Source: Candidatus Aminicenantes bacterium UBA2199
GTDB taxonomy: Bacteria > Acidobacteriota > Aminicenantia > UBA2199
Assembly (NCBI GenBank): GCA_002327965.1
Contig: DCVB01000022.1
Location: 1-32,986 of the forward strand
Length of the DNA stretch: 32,986 nt
Reading direction: 5' to 3'
This document shows, piece after piece, positions 1 through 8,209 of this stretch. A model generated the notes under the pieces. That model was not told the origin of the DNA, did not search any database, and saw only the letters and a program-made list of their open reading frames with translations. Every line of letters begins with the position of its first letter. Position 1 is the first letter of the stretch. Made by a program: the position numbers and the translations under genes.

Positions 1-107
1 TTTCTAGTGAGAAATGCGGGCTAGGACAAATGTTTTTTTGGCCATAGTGCACCCATTCTATGAAATTTCAAATCTTAAATAAATAGGGTTTTTCGAACGG
101 GGAGAAT

Positions 108-128
108 GGGCAGGCGCGAGGCCTGCCC
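108..128. repeat. REP-like palindrome
   Basis: A perfect 8-bp inverted repeat, GGGCAGGC and GCCTGCCC, encloses the 5-base loop GCGAG. It lies in AT-rich intergenic DNA downstream of the AOR gene. On the plus strand a run of six T follows 11 bases later (140-145), so it could end a transcript entering from the left of the window. The form resembles dispersed REP-like palindromes; no second copy is present in this window. The rest of 1-234 shows no gene. Confidence 0.5.
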
Positions 129-174
129 CTACCATTGAATTTTTTGTGATCGGCCGTCCGCGGTTCGTTTTAAC

Positions 175-202
175 GTCGAACTTCGAACCTCGAACGTCGA
201 AC
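175..202. repeat. Four tandem NTCGAAC heptamers
   Basis: GTCGAAC, TTCGAAC, CTCGAAC and GTCGAAC stand head to tail, varying only in the first base. They lie 33 bases beyond the AOR stop codon. A single related unit, TTCGAAC followed by CTC, occurs at 5998-6007 in another intergenic region, and GTTCG-type steps occur at 12060-12074. The 7-base period drifts through the reading frame, so this is not coding. It looks like a dispersed intergenic simple repeat. Confidence 0.6.
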
Positions 203-234
203 TTTCCCCTGCAGGTGCTTCCTGGCCAGCGCCG

Positions 235-2850
235 TTATTTCTTCTTGCTCCTGGCTTTTTTGACCGGCTTGGCTTTCCGGATCGGCCTGGATTTCTTGAC
301 CGGCTTGGGATTCTTCGCCAACCTGGATTTTTTAACGGGCTTGGTTTTCCGGATCGGCTTCAATTTTCTGATCGGCTTGATTTTTTTGACGGGTTTGACC
401 TTTTTCATCACCTTGGTTTTCTTGATCAATTTGGCCTTTTTCACTTTGGTCTTGCCCTTGGGCTTGACGGACTTGATGCGGACGCGTTTGGCTTTCGGAA
501 GGCTTTGAATGCGCTTCTTGACGGCGCGCTTGGCGACGGGCTTTGCTTTTTTCCGGATGCGCTTGGCTGTTTTCTTGACCGGGCGGCGCACCTTTTTCGG
601 TTTGGGCGACGGCTTCCTGGCTGCAACGGGGGCGATGAGGGCGTCCGGCGAAGGCGCCGCATCCGCCTGCGTCCCGGGCAGGTGCTTTTTGACCAGCTCG
701 ATGACCTCGGGCAGGTCCATGCCGATCTTCCGCAGGTGCTCGACCGTGGGCACGCCCTCGGGGGACCAGCCGCGGCGCTTGAACACGGCGTCGATCAGGC
801 TCTCGTACTGCTTCTCGCGGTATTCGCGGTGGAGCCGGATCTTCTCTTCGACGCTCTTGCCGGCCGGGTCGATGTTCATCTTTTCCTGCAGCTGCTTGTC
901 GTAGCGTTCGGCGCGCGATTCGTATTCCTCGACCGTCACCGGCCCCATGGCGCGGTAGGGCGGCCGGTCGTCGACGCGCTTGCCGTGGCCCATCTTGAGG
1001 TTGAAGACGCGCTGGAAGTTGTAGACGCGCTCCGACTGGCGGATCAGCTCCTCCTTGTCGATTTTCTGGCCGGTGATGGCGTTGAAGATATCCACGTAAT
1101 TCTGCACGTGCTCGGGCACCTTGTTGGGCTCGGCCTGCTGGGCGTTGTCGGCCGGCTCGATATCGTTCCAGGGCAGCTTGCACAGCCCCTGCAGCCCGAA
1201 CCAGGTGCGGAACATGGGGAAATAGTGCAGCGCCTCGGCCTTCTTCTCGAAGGTGGGGATCTGGTTGTTGACCATGTCCATGAAGATCAGCCAGGCCTCG
1301 TCGTGCTGCGGCCCCTTGTTGGTCAGGTAATAGCCGCCCTGCTGGGCCAGCGATTCCTTGGACTGGTATTCCGACTGCTCCAGCCCCTTGCCGTGCATGC
1401 CGATGTCTTTCAGGAATTGGGCGTCGGCGCCGTACTCCTTTACGAAGTACTCCTGCATGTACTTGACGCCCTTGCCGGCGATGAGGCCGAAGCCTTCGCC
1501 GCGGGCGATCTGGTGCATCATTTCCAGTGTCGCCATCCAGTTGCCCCAGGTCATCTCCAGCCCGCTGGTCCGCTCCTTGTTCAGGATGCCGTTCTCGTAG
1601 CAGTCCATGACGAAGCCGGTCAGGGTGCCGAAGGAGATGGTGTCCAGGCCGTAGGTGTCGCAGTAGAAATTGATCTCCAGCACCGCGTCGGGGTCGAAGA
1701 TGGCCGTGTTCGATCCGCAGCCGCCGACCGTCTCGTACTCGGGGCCGTCGACCAGCACCTTGTGCCCCTTGTACGGTCCGGTCTTCAGCTCGAAGTTGTC
1801 CACGCCGTGGGCGCAGGACATGGTGCAGCCGTACCAGCAGCCGTCGGGGACGTTCTGGGTGAACTTCTCCTTCCACACCCAGGAGGCGAGCTTCCTGGCC
1901 TCGGGATGGCTGCCGAAGCGGAAGTTCTTGGTCGGCAGCAGGTCGTAGTCGTCCATGATCTCGACCAGGTGGGCGGTGCCGATGGTGCGCATTTGGCACT
2001 GCTTGTCGTCGAGGGTCATGATCTCCTTGTGCAGCTTCAGCCCGGTCTTCTGCAGCGTATCCAGATCCTCCGGGTTGTTGGACTTGCCGCTGAGGCCCGA
2101 ATACTTGACCACCAGCGCCTTGATCTTCTTGTTACGGAAGACGGTGCCGGTGCCGCCGCGCCCCGCCTGCTTCAGGCGCGGCAGCTTGCGGCGCTTGTCC
2201 CAGTAGGAGAAGTTCAGGCAGCCTATCCAGGCGTGCTCCGAGCCGCGGCCGGCGGAGACCACCGACACGTGCTGCTTTTCGCGCTCGTCGGCGGCGAACA
2301 TCTCGTGCAGCTGCTCGGCCACCACGTGGGAATCCACCGCCTCCAGCGGCGCCTCCATGATCTGGACCTTGCCCTGGTTGCCGTCGATATTGATCATGAC
2401 ATCGCGGTCGGCCTTTCCCTGGATCTCCATGGCGTCGAAGCCGGAGAATTTCAGGTAGGGGCCGAAGTGGCCGCCGACGTTGCTGTCGATGGGGATGCCG
2501 GTCTGGGGCGAGATGGTGGTGACGATCGACTTGCCCGAGCCGGGGTAGTTGGTGTTGCCGGCGATGGGGCCGGTGGCGATGCAGATCTCGTTCTCGGGGG
2601 AGTCCCAGCGCGTATCGCCGCTGACGGCGTCCCACAGCAGCTTGAGGTCGAAGCCCTTGCCGCCGATGAATTTCTTCTTCATTTCGGCAGGCACGGGTTT
2701 GATCCTGATCTCCAGGGTGGCGAGGTTGATGTACAGGGTGCGGTCGTTGTAGCCCTTGACCACCGGCTTCAACTCATATGAAAATTCCTTCAGGACCTTG
2801 TGGGCTTCCCGCATCTTCTCGATATCGTGCCGGCTCTCATTGGTGCTCAT
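235..2850 (-). CDS. aor: Aldehyde:ferredoxin oxidoreductase family protein with Lys/Arg-rich C-terminal tail
   Basis: A member of the tungsto/molybdo-pterin AOR family, which oxidises aldehydes (or in some branches reduces carboxylates or aromatic thioesters) with ferredoxin as electron partner. The N-terminal AOR fold is recognisable from GGKGFDLKLLW and NVGGHFGPYLKFSGFDA. Cluster ligands appear to be C338, C342 and C346 (GCWYGCTMSCAHG) plus the distal C557 (GLCKLPWND). The spacing is CX3CX3C, whereas characterised AOR and FOR enzymes have CX2CX3C. The catalytic part ends near residue 743. Residues 744-871 form a basic tail: 64 of 128 residues are Lys or Arg and none is acidic, and from about residue 816 it runs as hexapeptides of the type KKxKPV/RKxKPI. 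The gene follows its ferredoxin by 3 bases and ends the mobB operon. The family is certain; the substrate cannot be told from sequence. Confidence 0.93.
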   Translation of the reverse strand: MSTNESRHDIEKMREAHKVLKEFSYELKPVVKGYNDRTLYINLATLEIRIKPVPAEMKKKFIGGKGFDLKLLWDAVSGDTRWDSPENEICIATGPIAGNTNYPGSGKSIVTTISPQTGIPIDSNVGGHFGPYLKFSGFDAMEIQGKADRDVMINIDGNQGKVQIMEAPLEAVDSHVVAEQLHEMFAADEREKQHVSVVSAGRGSEHAWIGCLNFSYWDKRRKLPRLKQAGRGGTGTVFRNKKIKALVVKYSGLSGKSNNPEDLDTLQKTGLKLHKEIMTLDDKQCQMRTIGTAHLVEIMDDYDLLPTKNFRFGSHPEARKLASWVWKEKFTQNVPDGCWYGCTMSCAHGVDNFELKTGPYKGHKVLVDGPEYETVGGCGSNTAIFDPDAVLEINFYCDTYGLDTISFGTLTGFVMDCYENGILNKERTSGLEMTWGNWMATLEMMHQIARGEGFGLIAGKGVKYMQEYFVKEYGADAQFLKDIGMHGKGLEQSEYQSKESLAQQGGYYLTNKGPQHDEAWLIFMDMVNNQIPTFEKKAEALHYFPMFRTWFGLQGLCKLPWNDIEPADNAQQAEPNKVPEHVQNYVDIFNAITGQKIDKEELIRQSERVYNFQRVFNLKMGHGKRVDDRPPYRAMGPVTVEEYESRAERYDKQLQEKMNIDPAGKSVEEKIRLHREYREKQYESLIDAVFKRRGWSPEGVPTVEHLRKIGMDLPEVIELVKKHLPGTQADAAPSPDALIAPVAARKPSPKPKKVRRPVKKTAKRIRKKAKPVAKRAVKKRIQSLPKAKRVRIKSVKPKGKTKVKKAKLIKKTKVMKKVKPVKKIKPIRKLKPIRKTKPVKKSRLAKNPKPVKKSRPIRKAKPVKKARSKKK

Positions 2851-2853
2851 GGT

Positions 2854-3246
2854 TCAGTCCTCCTTGACTTCGATCTTCAGGGCCCCGGTCGGGCATTCCT
2901 TAACGCAGGCGCCGCAGGCGATGCACTTGAACGGCACCAGCCCGCCGCGGTAGGTCATCATGGTGTGGCTGGGACAGACGGCGACGCAGGCCAGGCAGTT
3001 GATGCACAGGGTGCGGTTGATCAGGACCACCCCCAGCTTGTTGACCGAGATGGCCTGGGTGGGGCACTCGGCGACGCAGGCCCGGCACTGGTTGCAGGCG
3101 CTCAGGGTGTAGGCGCCGTCGGGGGCCTGAGCGACCTGGATGGCCGACTTCTCCGGGTTGTCCTCCTTGAAATAAAGCTTCGAGCAGACGCTCATGCAGG
3201 TGTTGCAGCCGATGCATTCCTCGGCGATGGTCTTGAGGTATTTCAT
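2854..3246 (-). CDS. Polyferredoxin with four [4Fe-4S] motifs, probable AOR electron-transfer subunit
   Basis: A 130-residue protein made almost entirely of four CX2CX2CX3C motifs: CIGCNTCMSVC, CNQCRACVAEC, CINCLACVAVC and CIACGACVKEC. That gives 16 cysteines, enough for four [4Fe-4S] clusters. Three of the motifs end in Cys-Pro-type turns typical of bacterial ferredoxins; the first does not. It ends 3 bases before the AOR start codon, so it is most likely the small subunit or dedicated electron carrier of that enzyme, as in AorAB-like or BamBC-like pairs. It has no signal peptide and should be cytoplasmic. Confidence 0.92.
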   Translation of the reverse strand: MKYLKTIAEECIGCNTCMSVCSKLYFKEDNPEKSAIQVAQAPDGAYTLSACNQCRACVAECPTQAISVNKLGVVLINRTLCINCLACVAVCPSHTMMTYRGGLVPFKCIACGACVKECPTGALKIEVKED

Positions 3247-3263
3247 GGTGTCGCGGCGGCCTC

Positions 3264-3428
3264 CTATTCTTTTTCGGGCTGGAGCGTGATCTCGATCGTT
3301 TCCATGGGCTGGGGGATCTTGTCCAGGGCCTGGATGGCCCCCAGCACCAGGTTGATGAAGATCTTCTTCACGAAGGGATTCAGGGCAATAACCCTGCCGT
3401 TGACCTTAAGCTCGATCTTAGTGTTCAT
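3264..3428 (-). CDS. Small 54-residue protein in the AOR operon
   Basis: This short frame starts with MNTKIELKVNGR and ends in ITLQPEKE. It overlaps the 3' end of mobB by 11 bases and ends 17 bases before the ferredoxin start, so it fills what would otherwise be a gap in a tight operon. The protein reads as a compact alpha/beta fold: a charged beta strand, a central helix with NPFVKKIFINLVLGAIQAL, then a second strand. I do not recognise a family. The position suggests a role in cofactor insertion or assembly of the AOR, but this is inference. The composition (alternating hydrophobic and charged residues, no rare-residue runs) supports real coding. Confidence 0.72.
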   Translation of the reverse strand: MNTKIELKVNGRVIALNPFVKKIFINLVLGAIQALDKIPQPMETIEITLQPEKE

Positions 3429-3903
3429 GATGCTCCTCCATGAATGCGGCGATGTCGGTGATGCGATCGGGATGGAAACGCGGCCGGCCCGCGGCGCCGC
3501 CGGAAATGCCGACCCGGGCCGCCAGCTCTCCGGGGCCGGTTTTCAGGGCCTTGCCATCCTGCGGGGACTCGACCTCGATGATGGGAATGCCGGGACGGGT
3601 CAGGCCTTCCATGAGAACGATGTCATCCTGGCCGAGCCGCGACCCCAGTTCGGCCAGCAGTTCGTCCGGCCCGGCCAGGCAGGTCATGCGCAGCAGTTCC
3701 TTGCCGGCCAGGAGATAGGCCTCCTCGGCCCCGGCCTGCAGGAAACGGGCCGTATCCTTGCCGTCGGGCTGAACGCCGTAGCCGGCATGGGTGCTTTTGA
3801 CGGCGATCACCCGCCGGCCCCGGGCCTTGAAATGACCGATCAGGCGGGTGATGAGCAAGGTTTTGCCGCTGCCTGACCAGCCGACGATCGAAAAAATCTT
3901 CAT
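3418..3903 (-). CDS. mobB: Molybdopterin-guanine dinucleotide biosynthesis protein MobB
   Basis: A P-loop GTPase of 161 residues. Walker A is GWSGSGKT (about residues 8-15), followed by the MobB-type segment KSTHAGYGVQPDGKDTARF and the AGAEEAYLL stretch. MobB assists MobA-type chemistry or delivery of the pterin cofactor to Mo/W enzymes in the cytoplasm. It is the first gene of the operon that ends in the AOR, which fits cofactor supply for that enzyme. The ATG at 3903 lacks a Shine-Dalgarno sequence, and a promoter ends only a few bases upstream, so translation may be leaderless. Confidence 0.9.
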   Translation of the reverse strand: MKIFSIVGWSGSGKTLLITRLIGHFKARGRRVIAVKSTHAGYGVQPDGKDTARFLQAGAEEAYLLAGKELLRMTCLAGPDELLAELGSRLGQDDIVLMEGLTRPGIPIIEVESPQDGKALKTGPGELAARVGISGGAAGRPRFHPDRITDIAAFMEEHHEH

Positions 3904-3911
3904 GGGGCATC

Positions 3912-3940
3912 ATCTTATTATAGATGCCCGCCGGAGTCAA
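3912..3940 (-). promoter_or_regulatory. Promoter of the mobB-AOR operon
   Basis: Read on the minus strand, TTGACT (3935-3940) is followed after 17 bases by TAAGAT (3912-3917). A TATAAT also overlaps at 3917-3922, but only 12 bases from the -35. With either -10 the predicted transcription start is about 2-8 bases before the mobB ATG, giving no room for a ribosome-binding site. Confidence 0.6.
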
Positions 3941-3949
3941 CCGTGCCAG

Positions 3950-3985
3950 CGGCCGCCCGCTTCGGAGAAAGGACGCGGGCGGCCG
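3950..3985 (-). terminator. GC-rich hairpin, possible terminator of the upstream minus-strand gene
   Basis: CGGCCGCCCGC (3950-3960) and GCGGGCGGCCG (3975-3985) form a perfect 11-bp stem with a 14-base loop. It lies between the stop of the exported protein at 4011 and the mobB promoter. No U-tract follows on the minus strand, so it is either a non-canonical terminator or only an insulating hairpin. Confidence 0.45.
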
Positions 3986-4010
3986 TCGTTTCGAATCCCT
4001 ATCGGAACGC

Positions 4011-4781
4011 TTAGTCCCGGCTGTCCTTCATGCCCGGGTCGGGCTGTTTTTTGCTGCCGATGGTGATGGCGAACATGCCGTCGCTGCGGTCGTCCGTCTT
4101 CTGCGTCCCGACTGCGGCGGCCTTATCCAGGCGGGTCGCTCCCGCAACCGGCTGCGGGTACCATTGGATCTGGATGCTGTAGGTGTTTGCCGGGGGATAG
4201 GGGATGTTGTTCAGCAGCTGCGAGCCGACCTGCCAGGTATGGCGCAGGCTGGCGGCCGGCAGGTTCTCGGCGATAATGCCCAGCGGCTGGTTATCCTTGA
4301 ACAGGGTCAGGCGGACATAGCCGCCCGTCCCGGCGCATGACCAGTTGATGTCGAACGGTTTCCCTTTTTCCAGTATTTCGCCGCCGTTGGGAGCCATCAA
4401 GGCAACGACCGAGGCCGGAGGGGTAATGGAGAAAGCCGCGTCGCTCAGGTCATAGCTTTCGTCGCTGTCGCGGACCTCGATGATGATGCGGTAATCCGCC
4501 GCCGGCGCGGCGAATGAACCGTCCATTTTCTGCCCGGCCAGCCATGACAGCGAGCCCTTGGAGATCGTGCTGTAGGCGATCGGGCCGTAATCGGTCGCCC
4601 CTTCCAGGGCGATAAGGACCTGCTCGTTGCCGTTGAATCCGGAATAGGTCCAGGTGATCACCAGCGGCGTGCCGCTGGCCAGGATTTCGCCGCCGTTGGG
4701 CGAGATCACAGTGATGCCCTTGGCGTGGGCGGCGCCCAGGCTGATTATTACCATCACGGCCAATAAGAAAGCTTTTTTCAT
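4011..4781 (-). CDS. Exported protein with two Kre9/KNH-like repeats
   Basis: The start MKKAFLLAVMVIISLGAAHA is a clear signal peptide with an Ala-His-Ala cleavage site. The mature protein holds two related domains, beginning ITVISPNGGEILASGTPLVITW and, about 105 residues later, VVALMAPNGGEILEKGKPFDINW. The PNGGE...G....I.W signature is that of Kre9/KNH-like (Ser-Thr-rich membrane anchor) beta-sandwich domains, common in secreted proteins of anaerobic bacteria. The C-terminus is polar (QPDPGMKDSRD) and there is no anchor, so it is probably periplasmic or secreted. An AAAGGAGG ribosome-binding site stands just before the ATG. Exact role unknown. Confidence 0.82.
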   Translation of the reverse strand: MKKAFLLAVMVIISLGAAHAKGITVISPNGGEILASGTPLVITWTYSGFNGNEQVLIALEGATDYGPIAYSTISKGSLSWLAGQKMDGSFAAPAADYRIIIEVRDSDESYDLSDAAFSITPPASVVALMAPNGGEILEKGKPFDINWSCAGTGGYVRLTLFKDNQPLGIIAENLPAASLRHTWQVGSQLLNNIPYPPANTYSIQIQWYPQPVAGATRLDKAAAVGTQKTDDRSDGMFAITIGSKKQPDPGMKDSRD

Positions 4782-4800
4782 TTTTTCCTCCTTTGCGACA

Positions 4801-4806
4801 ATTATA
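4801..4806 (-). promoter_or_regulatory. -10 box upstream of the Kre9-like gene
   Basis: On the minus strand a perfect TATAAT, inside GTATATAATTG, lies 19 bases upstream of the ATG, followed by the strong AAAGGAGG ribosome-binding site. No good -35 is seen at 16-18 bases (GAGATA), so the promoter is called on the -10 alone. Confidence 0.45.
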
Positions 4807-4877
4807 TACGACTTTGCGTCATTTATCTCGCATGGATTGATGGCGAAAAAAACGCCCCGTTGATCCCGCCCACCATG

Positions 4878-5804
4878 TCAATTTCCATCCCAGCCGGCCA
4901 GTCTCGCCAGAAGCCACCACATGGCGCGGCCCTTGAGCACGCAATTCAGGTTCTGCGAATGGGCGCATTCCGGACACTCTGCGGCCAGGCGGGCCAGTTC
5001 GCTCCCCGGGTTGGCCGCGACCCAGTCGGCGGCCCAGTTGCGGTCGCGTGAGCCGTTGCCGTCGCTGTCGTAGTCGCAATTGTCGTCGGCCATGCGTTCC
5101 ATGTAGTTGGTGCCTCCTCCCGGGGGGAAACTCTCGATATCGGCGAAATCGAAGAGGATTTTGCCGTTGGTGCGGCAGAAAGAACGGATCTGCTCGTTGC
5201 GCCGGTGCAGGTTGCCGCCGGCGCCGCCGCCGTCGAGGTGGCCGGTCATGTAGACGAATTGCACGTCGGGGTAATCCTTTTCCAGCCCGGCCATGGCGTT
5301 GAGATAGGCGCTGATGCCGCTTTCACTGTTGTCGCTCACCCCGCCGCACCAGGACCAGATGACCACGTTGCGGTCGTTGCCGGGGCGGGAGAGCATCTCG
5401 ATGGTGGCCGCCCGCCAGCCCAGGTCGCCTTCGTGGCCAAGATCGTCGGCGCCGCCGTCGTTGCCCCAGTAATCGTTCAAAAATACGCCCGGCTGCAGGC
5501 CCCAATCGGAGTAGGAGAAATAAAAAGCGGAGCCGCTGTCGCCGCGAAAGGTCATCATGCCGCTGACCGGCTGGCTGCCGTGGGAGGTATGGCCGTAGCC
5601 GATGCGCATGCGGCTGCGCGCCTGATCGATCCAGGCGGCCGGGATCTTGGCGATGTCGGTGCAGTGGTGGTCGATGATCCTGGCGGCGGCCGGGAGCGGA
5701 TCAGGATCCGGATCGTCCGGTGGCGGGTCTTCCGGCCGAACCGGGCTGCAGCCGAACAGCATGGCCATGACCACGAGCGCAAAGATCCATCGTGCAGACT
5801 TCAT
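4878..5804 (-). CDS. Lipoprotein with GYGHTSHGSQ motif, function unknown
   Basis: The N-terminus MKSARWIFALVVMAMLFGC is a lipoprotein signal with lipobox LFGC and lipidated Cys19, followed by a Pro/Asp-rich linker (PEDPPPDDPDPDP). The 290-residue body carries distinctive motifs: RIGYGHTSHGSQPVSGM, VVIWSWCGGVSDN, FVYMTGHLDGGG and, at the end, NLNCVLKGRAMWWLLARLAGW. The Ser/Gly/His-rich blocks and the VxYMTGH strand recall SGNH/GDSL-like hydrolases, but I cannot place the catalytic triad with certainty. It should sit in the cell envelope facing outward. It lies 96 bases upstream of the Kre9-like gene on the same strand. Confidence 0.8.
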   Translation of the reverse strand: MKSARWIFALVVMAMLFGCSPVRPEDPPPDDPDPDPLPAAARIIDHHCTDIAKIPAAWIDQARSRMRIGYGHTSHGSQPVSGMMTFRGDSGSAFYFSYSDWGLQPGVFLNDYWGNDGGADDLGHEGDLGWRAATIEMLSRPGNDRNVVIWSWCGGVSDNSESGISAYLNAMAGLEKDYPDVQFVYMTGHLDGGGAGGNLHRRNEQIRSFCRTNGKILFDFADIESFPPGGGTNYMERMADDNCDYDSDGNGSRDRNWAADWVAANPGSELARLAAECPECAHSQNLNCVLKGRAMWWLLARLAGWDGN

Positions 5805-5841
5805 GTCAGCCTCCAGACAAATTTTTCTCTATTAGATATGC

Positions 5842-5866
5842 TGAAACGGCCGTTCATCTCATGAAC
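5842..5866. promoter_or_regulatory. Overlapping palindromes upstream of the lipoprotein gene
   Basis: GTTCATCTCATGAAC (5852-5866) is a perfect 6-3-6 inverted repeat, and it overlaps the near-palindrome TGAAACGGCCGTTCA (5842-5856). The pair lies about 40-60 bases upstream of the lipoprotein start, a usual place for a repressor or activator operator. No regulator is identified. Confidence 0.35.
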
Positions 5867-5893
5867 CCAACAGGGAAACAGTGAAAAGTGAAT

Positions 5894-5978
5894 AGTGAAA
5901 AGTGAAAAGAAGCCGCATTGCAGCGAACTATTGCTTTCATGTCATTGCTGTTTTACTTCTTATTTTTCACTTTTCACT
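5894..5978. repeat. GTGAAAA-type inverted repeat
   Basis: AGTGAAAAGTGAAAAGAAG (5894-5912) is mirrored by CTTCTTATTTTTCACTTTTCACT (5956-5978), with about 43 bases between. A further GTGAAAAGTGAATA precedes the left arm. It lies in the divergent intergenic region between the lipoprotein gene and thpR. A TTCGAAC unit follows at 5998, so two dispersed repeat types occur side by side here. Confidence 0.55.
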
Positions 5979-6011
5979 CGGGTTCTTCTTTTTCAACTTC
6001 GAACCTCCATG

Positions 6012-6040
6012 TTTACTAATGTCCGTAGTTCATCTATAAT
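6012..6040 (+). promoter_or_regulatory. Promoter of the thpR operon
   Basis: TTTACT (6012-6017), a 17-base spacer and a perfect TATAAT (6035-6040). The predicted transcription start is at about 6047-6048, exactly at the likely thpR start codon. Confidence 0.6.
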
Positions 6041-6047
6041 GGCCCCG

Positions 6048-6620
6048 ATGAGACTATTTACGGGCATCGCTCTGGACGACGAGGTCAGGGAGAACGTCCT
6101 CAAGGAATTGAAGCCGCTCCGCAAGGCGGGCGCGCCCCTGCGCTTCACCGACGCGCTCAACCTCCACCTGACCTTGAAATTCATCGGCGAGGTCGCCGAG
6201 TCCGTGGCCGCGCGCGTGGGCACGATCCTGGAGGCGCTGCCCCCCATGCCCCCGTTCCGCCTGCGCTTGCGCGGTTTCGGCAAGTTCCCCCCCGGTGACG
6301 GGTTGAACATCCTTTGGGCCGGGGTGGAGGCGAGCCCGGAATTGCGTACCCTGTTCAACGGCGTGGAGGATGCCCTGGCTCCACTGGGCATCGGCCGTGA
6401 CGCCCGGCCCTTCCATCCCCATGTCACCCTCGGCCGCGGCCAGGCCCGGTCCACGCGGGGCGGTGACGAATTCAAACGCCTCGTTTCGCTGCTGCGCGAA
6501 AAGAGCGATGTCTTCCTTGGCGAATGGCAGGTGGCGGCCCATCGGCTTTATTCCAGCCGCCTGACCCCCAACGGCCCTTTCTACACCGTTTTAAAGGAGA
6601 TCCCCCTTGTCGAGTCATGA
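6048..6620 (+). CDS. thpR: RNA 2',3'-cyclic phosphodiesterase (2'-5' RNA ligase family)
   Basis: A 190-residue 2H phosphoesterase. Both HxTx motifs are present: HLTL with H40 and T42, and HVTL with H125 and T127. The family opens 2',3'-cyclic phosphates on RNA ends and can join tRNA halves through a 2'-5' bond in vitro; it is cytoplasmic. The start MRLFTGIALDD is typical of the family, so ATG 6048 is preferred. The in-frame ATG at 6039 lies inside the -10 box and cannot be transcribed from this promoter. No Shine-Dalgarno sequence precedes 6048, which points to a leaderless mRNA. It overlaps plsY by 14 bases. Confidence 0.9.
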   Translation: MRLFTGIALDDEVRENVLKELKPLRKAGAPLRFTDALNLHLTLKFIGEVAESVAARVGTILEALPPMPPFRLRLRGFGKFPPGDGLNILWAGVEASPELRTLFNGVEDALAPLGIGRDARPFHPHVTLGRGQARSTRGGDEFKRLVSLLREKSDVFLGEWQVAAHRLYSSRLTPNGPFYTVLKEIPLVES

Positions 6621-7206
6621 GATCCTTTACGTGGTCTGTTCCTACCTGCTGGGCTCCGTCCCCTTCGGCTATCTCATCTTCTTCTTCAGCGAGGGCAAGG
6701 ATATCCGTGCCACGGGCAGCGGCAACATCGGCGCCACCAACGTGCTGCGCAGCAAGGGCAAGCTGGCCGGCCTGGCCACACTGGCATTGGACATCCTGAA
6801 GGGGGCGCTGCCGATCCTCTATGGCCGCATTCATTTCGACCTGCCCTGGGTCGTGCTGCTGGGAGGGCTGGCCGTGCTGCTGGGCCACGTTTTCCCCGTC
6901 TTCCTGAGGTTCCGCGGTGGCAAGGGCGTGGCGGCTCTGGTCGGCGTCTTCCTGGTGTTCCATTACCCCTCCCTGCTGGTCTTCCTGGCTTTTTTCTTTT
7001 TGGCCCTGGCGCTGACCCGCTTCGTTTCCCTGGGATCGCTGCTGGGAACGACGGCGCTGTTCTTTGCCATCCTGTTCACGCAGACGGTCGAAACGGCCAT
7101 GGTGGCGTTCGTCATGCTGCTGCTGATCGTGTTTCGCCACCGCGGCAATATCGCGCGCCTGCTGGACGGCAGCGAAAGGAAGTTCGCCTTCAGGAAAAAT
7201 GAATAG
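6607..7206 (+). CDS. plsY: Acyl-phosphate:glycerol-3-phosphate acyltransferase PlsY
   Basis: An integral membrane enzyme of 199 residues that moves an acyl group from acyl-phosphate to sn-glycerol-3-phosphate, the first acylation of phospholipid synthesis. Family motifs are GSGNIGATNVLRSKG (about residues 37-51), DILKGALP and GHVFPVFLRFRGGKGVA. Several hydrophobic segments match the usual multi-pass topology. The start is TTG at 6607, chosen because AAGGAG stands 6 bases upstream and the N-terminus then aligns with the family. It overlaps thpR and gpsA, so the three are translationally coupled, and PlsY uses the product of GpsA. Confidence 0.95.
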   Translation: MSSHEILYVVCSYLLGSVPFGYLIFFFSEGKDIRATGSGNIGATNVLRSKGKLAGLATLALDILKGALPILYGRIHFDLPWVVLLGGLAVLLGHVFPVFLRFRGGKGVAALVGVFLVFHYPSLLVFLAFFFLALALTRFVSLGSLLGTTALFFAILFTQTVETAMVAFVMLLLIVFRHRGNIARLLDGSERKFAFRKNE

Positions 7207-8209
7207 CATGCTGGTCATCGGCGGCGGTTCCTGGGGCACGGCCTTCGCCGACTACCTGTCCCGTCGCAGCAAGGATGTCCGCCTGTGGGCCAGGGAGGAG
7301 GAGGTCCTCGCCGCCATCCGCACGCTCCGCGAGAACCGTGTCTTCCTCCCCGGCATCGAACTGTCCCCGGAACTGGGCGTCAGCGCCGACCTGGAGGACG
7401 CGGTCGGGCGGGCCGGGGTCCTGGTCCTGGCCGTGCCCTCGAAGTTCATGCGCTCGATGCTGCGGCGCTTGCAGCCGCTGCTGCGCGAAGACCATGTCCT
7501 GATCTGTCTCTCCAAGGGTTTTGAGTCCGAATCCCTCAAGACCATGTCCCAGGTGGCGGCCGAGGTCTTCGGCCCCGGCGTGTCGCGGCAATGGCTGACG
7601 CTGTCCGGGCCCTCCTTCGCCCGCGAGCTGGCCCAGGGGCATCCGACGGCCGTGGCCGTGGCCGCGGAGAATGAGGAGCTTCTGGGCCGTATCCAGGAGG
7701 AATTATCGTCCCTGACCCTGCGCGTCTACCGCTCGGGCGACCTGCGCGGCCTGGAGGTGGCCGGATCGCTGAAGAACGTGATGGCCATCGCTTCGGGCAT
7801 GATCAGCGGCCTGGGCTACGGCTTCAACACCACGGCGTCCATGGTCACGCGGGCCAACCTGGAGATCTCCCGCCTCGGCGTCCGCCTGGGGGCCAGGCCG
7901 GAGACGTTCTGGGGACTGGCCGGAATCGGCGACCTGATGCTAACCTGCTTCGGCAGCCTGTCGCGCAATTTTCAGCTGGGGCGGCGCATCGCGCTGGGCG
8001 AGTCGCTGCAAGCGGTGGAGAACTCGACGCCGATGGTGGCCGAGGGGGTGGAAACGACCCGGGCCATCCAGCGCCTGGCCGCGAATCTGGCCGTTGAAAT
8101 GCCCATCACCCGCGAGGTGCACCGCGTGCTCTTCGAGGGCAAGAGCGTGGTCGAGGCGGTCGGCGACCTGATGAAGAGGAGCCTGAAAAGCGAATGGACT
8201 TCAAGCTAG
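7199..8209 (+). CDS. gpsA: NAD(P)-dependent glycerol-3-phosphate dehydrogenase
   Basis: A 336-residue cytoplasmic enzyme reducing dihydroxyacetone phosphate to sn-glycerol-3-phosphate, the substrate of PlsY just upstream. The Rossmann motif is VIGGGSWGTAF near the start. The C-terminal domain shows LKNVMAIASGM, GLGYGFNTTASMVTRANLEISRLG and LAGIGDLMLTCFGSLSRN, all diagnostic. Start ATG 7199 overlaps the plsY end by 8 bases; an alternative ATG at 7208 would leave too little before the dinucleotide fold. The 3' end overlaps the next gene by 16 bases. Confidence 0.96.
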   Translation: MNSMLVIGGGSWGTAFADYLSRRSKDVRLWAREEEVLAAIRTLRENRVFLPGIELSPELGVSADLEDAVGRAGVLVLAVPSKFMRSMLRRLQPLLREDHVLICLSKGFESESLKTMSQVAAEVFGPGVSRQWLTLSGPSFARELAQGHPTAVAVAAENEELLGRIQEELSSLTLRVYRSGDLRGLEVAGSLKNVMAIASGMISGLGYGFNTTASMVTRANLEISRLGVRLGARPETFWGLAGIGDLMLTCFGSLSRNFQLGRRIALGESLQAVENSTPMVAEGVETTRAIQRLAANLAVEMPITREVHRVLFEGKSVVEAVGDLMKRSLKSEWTSS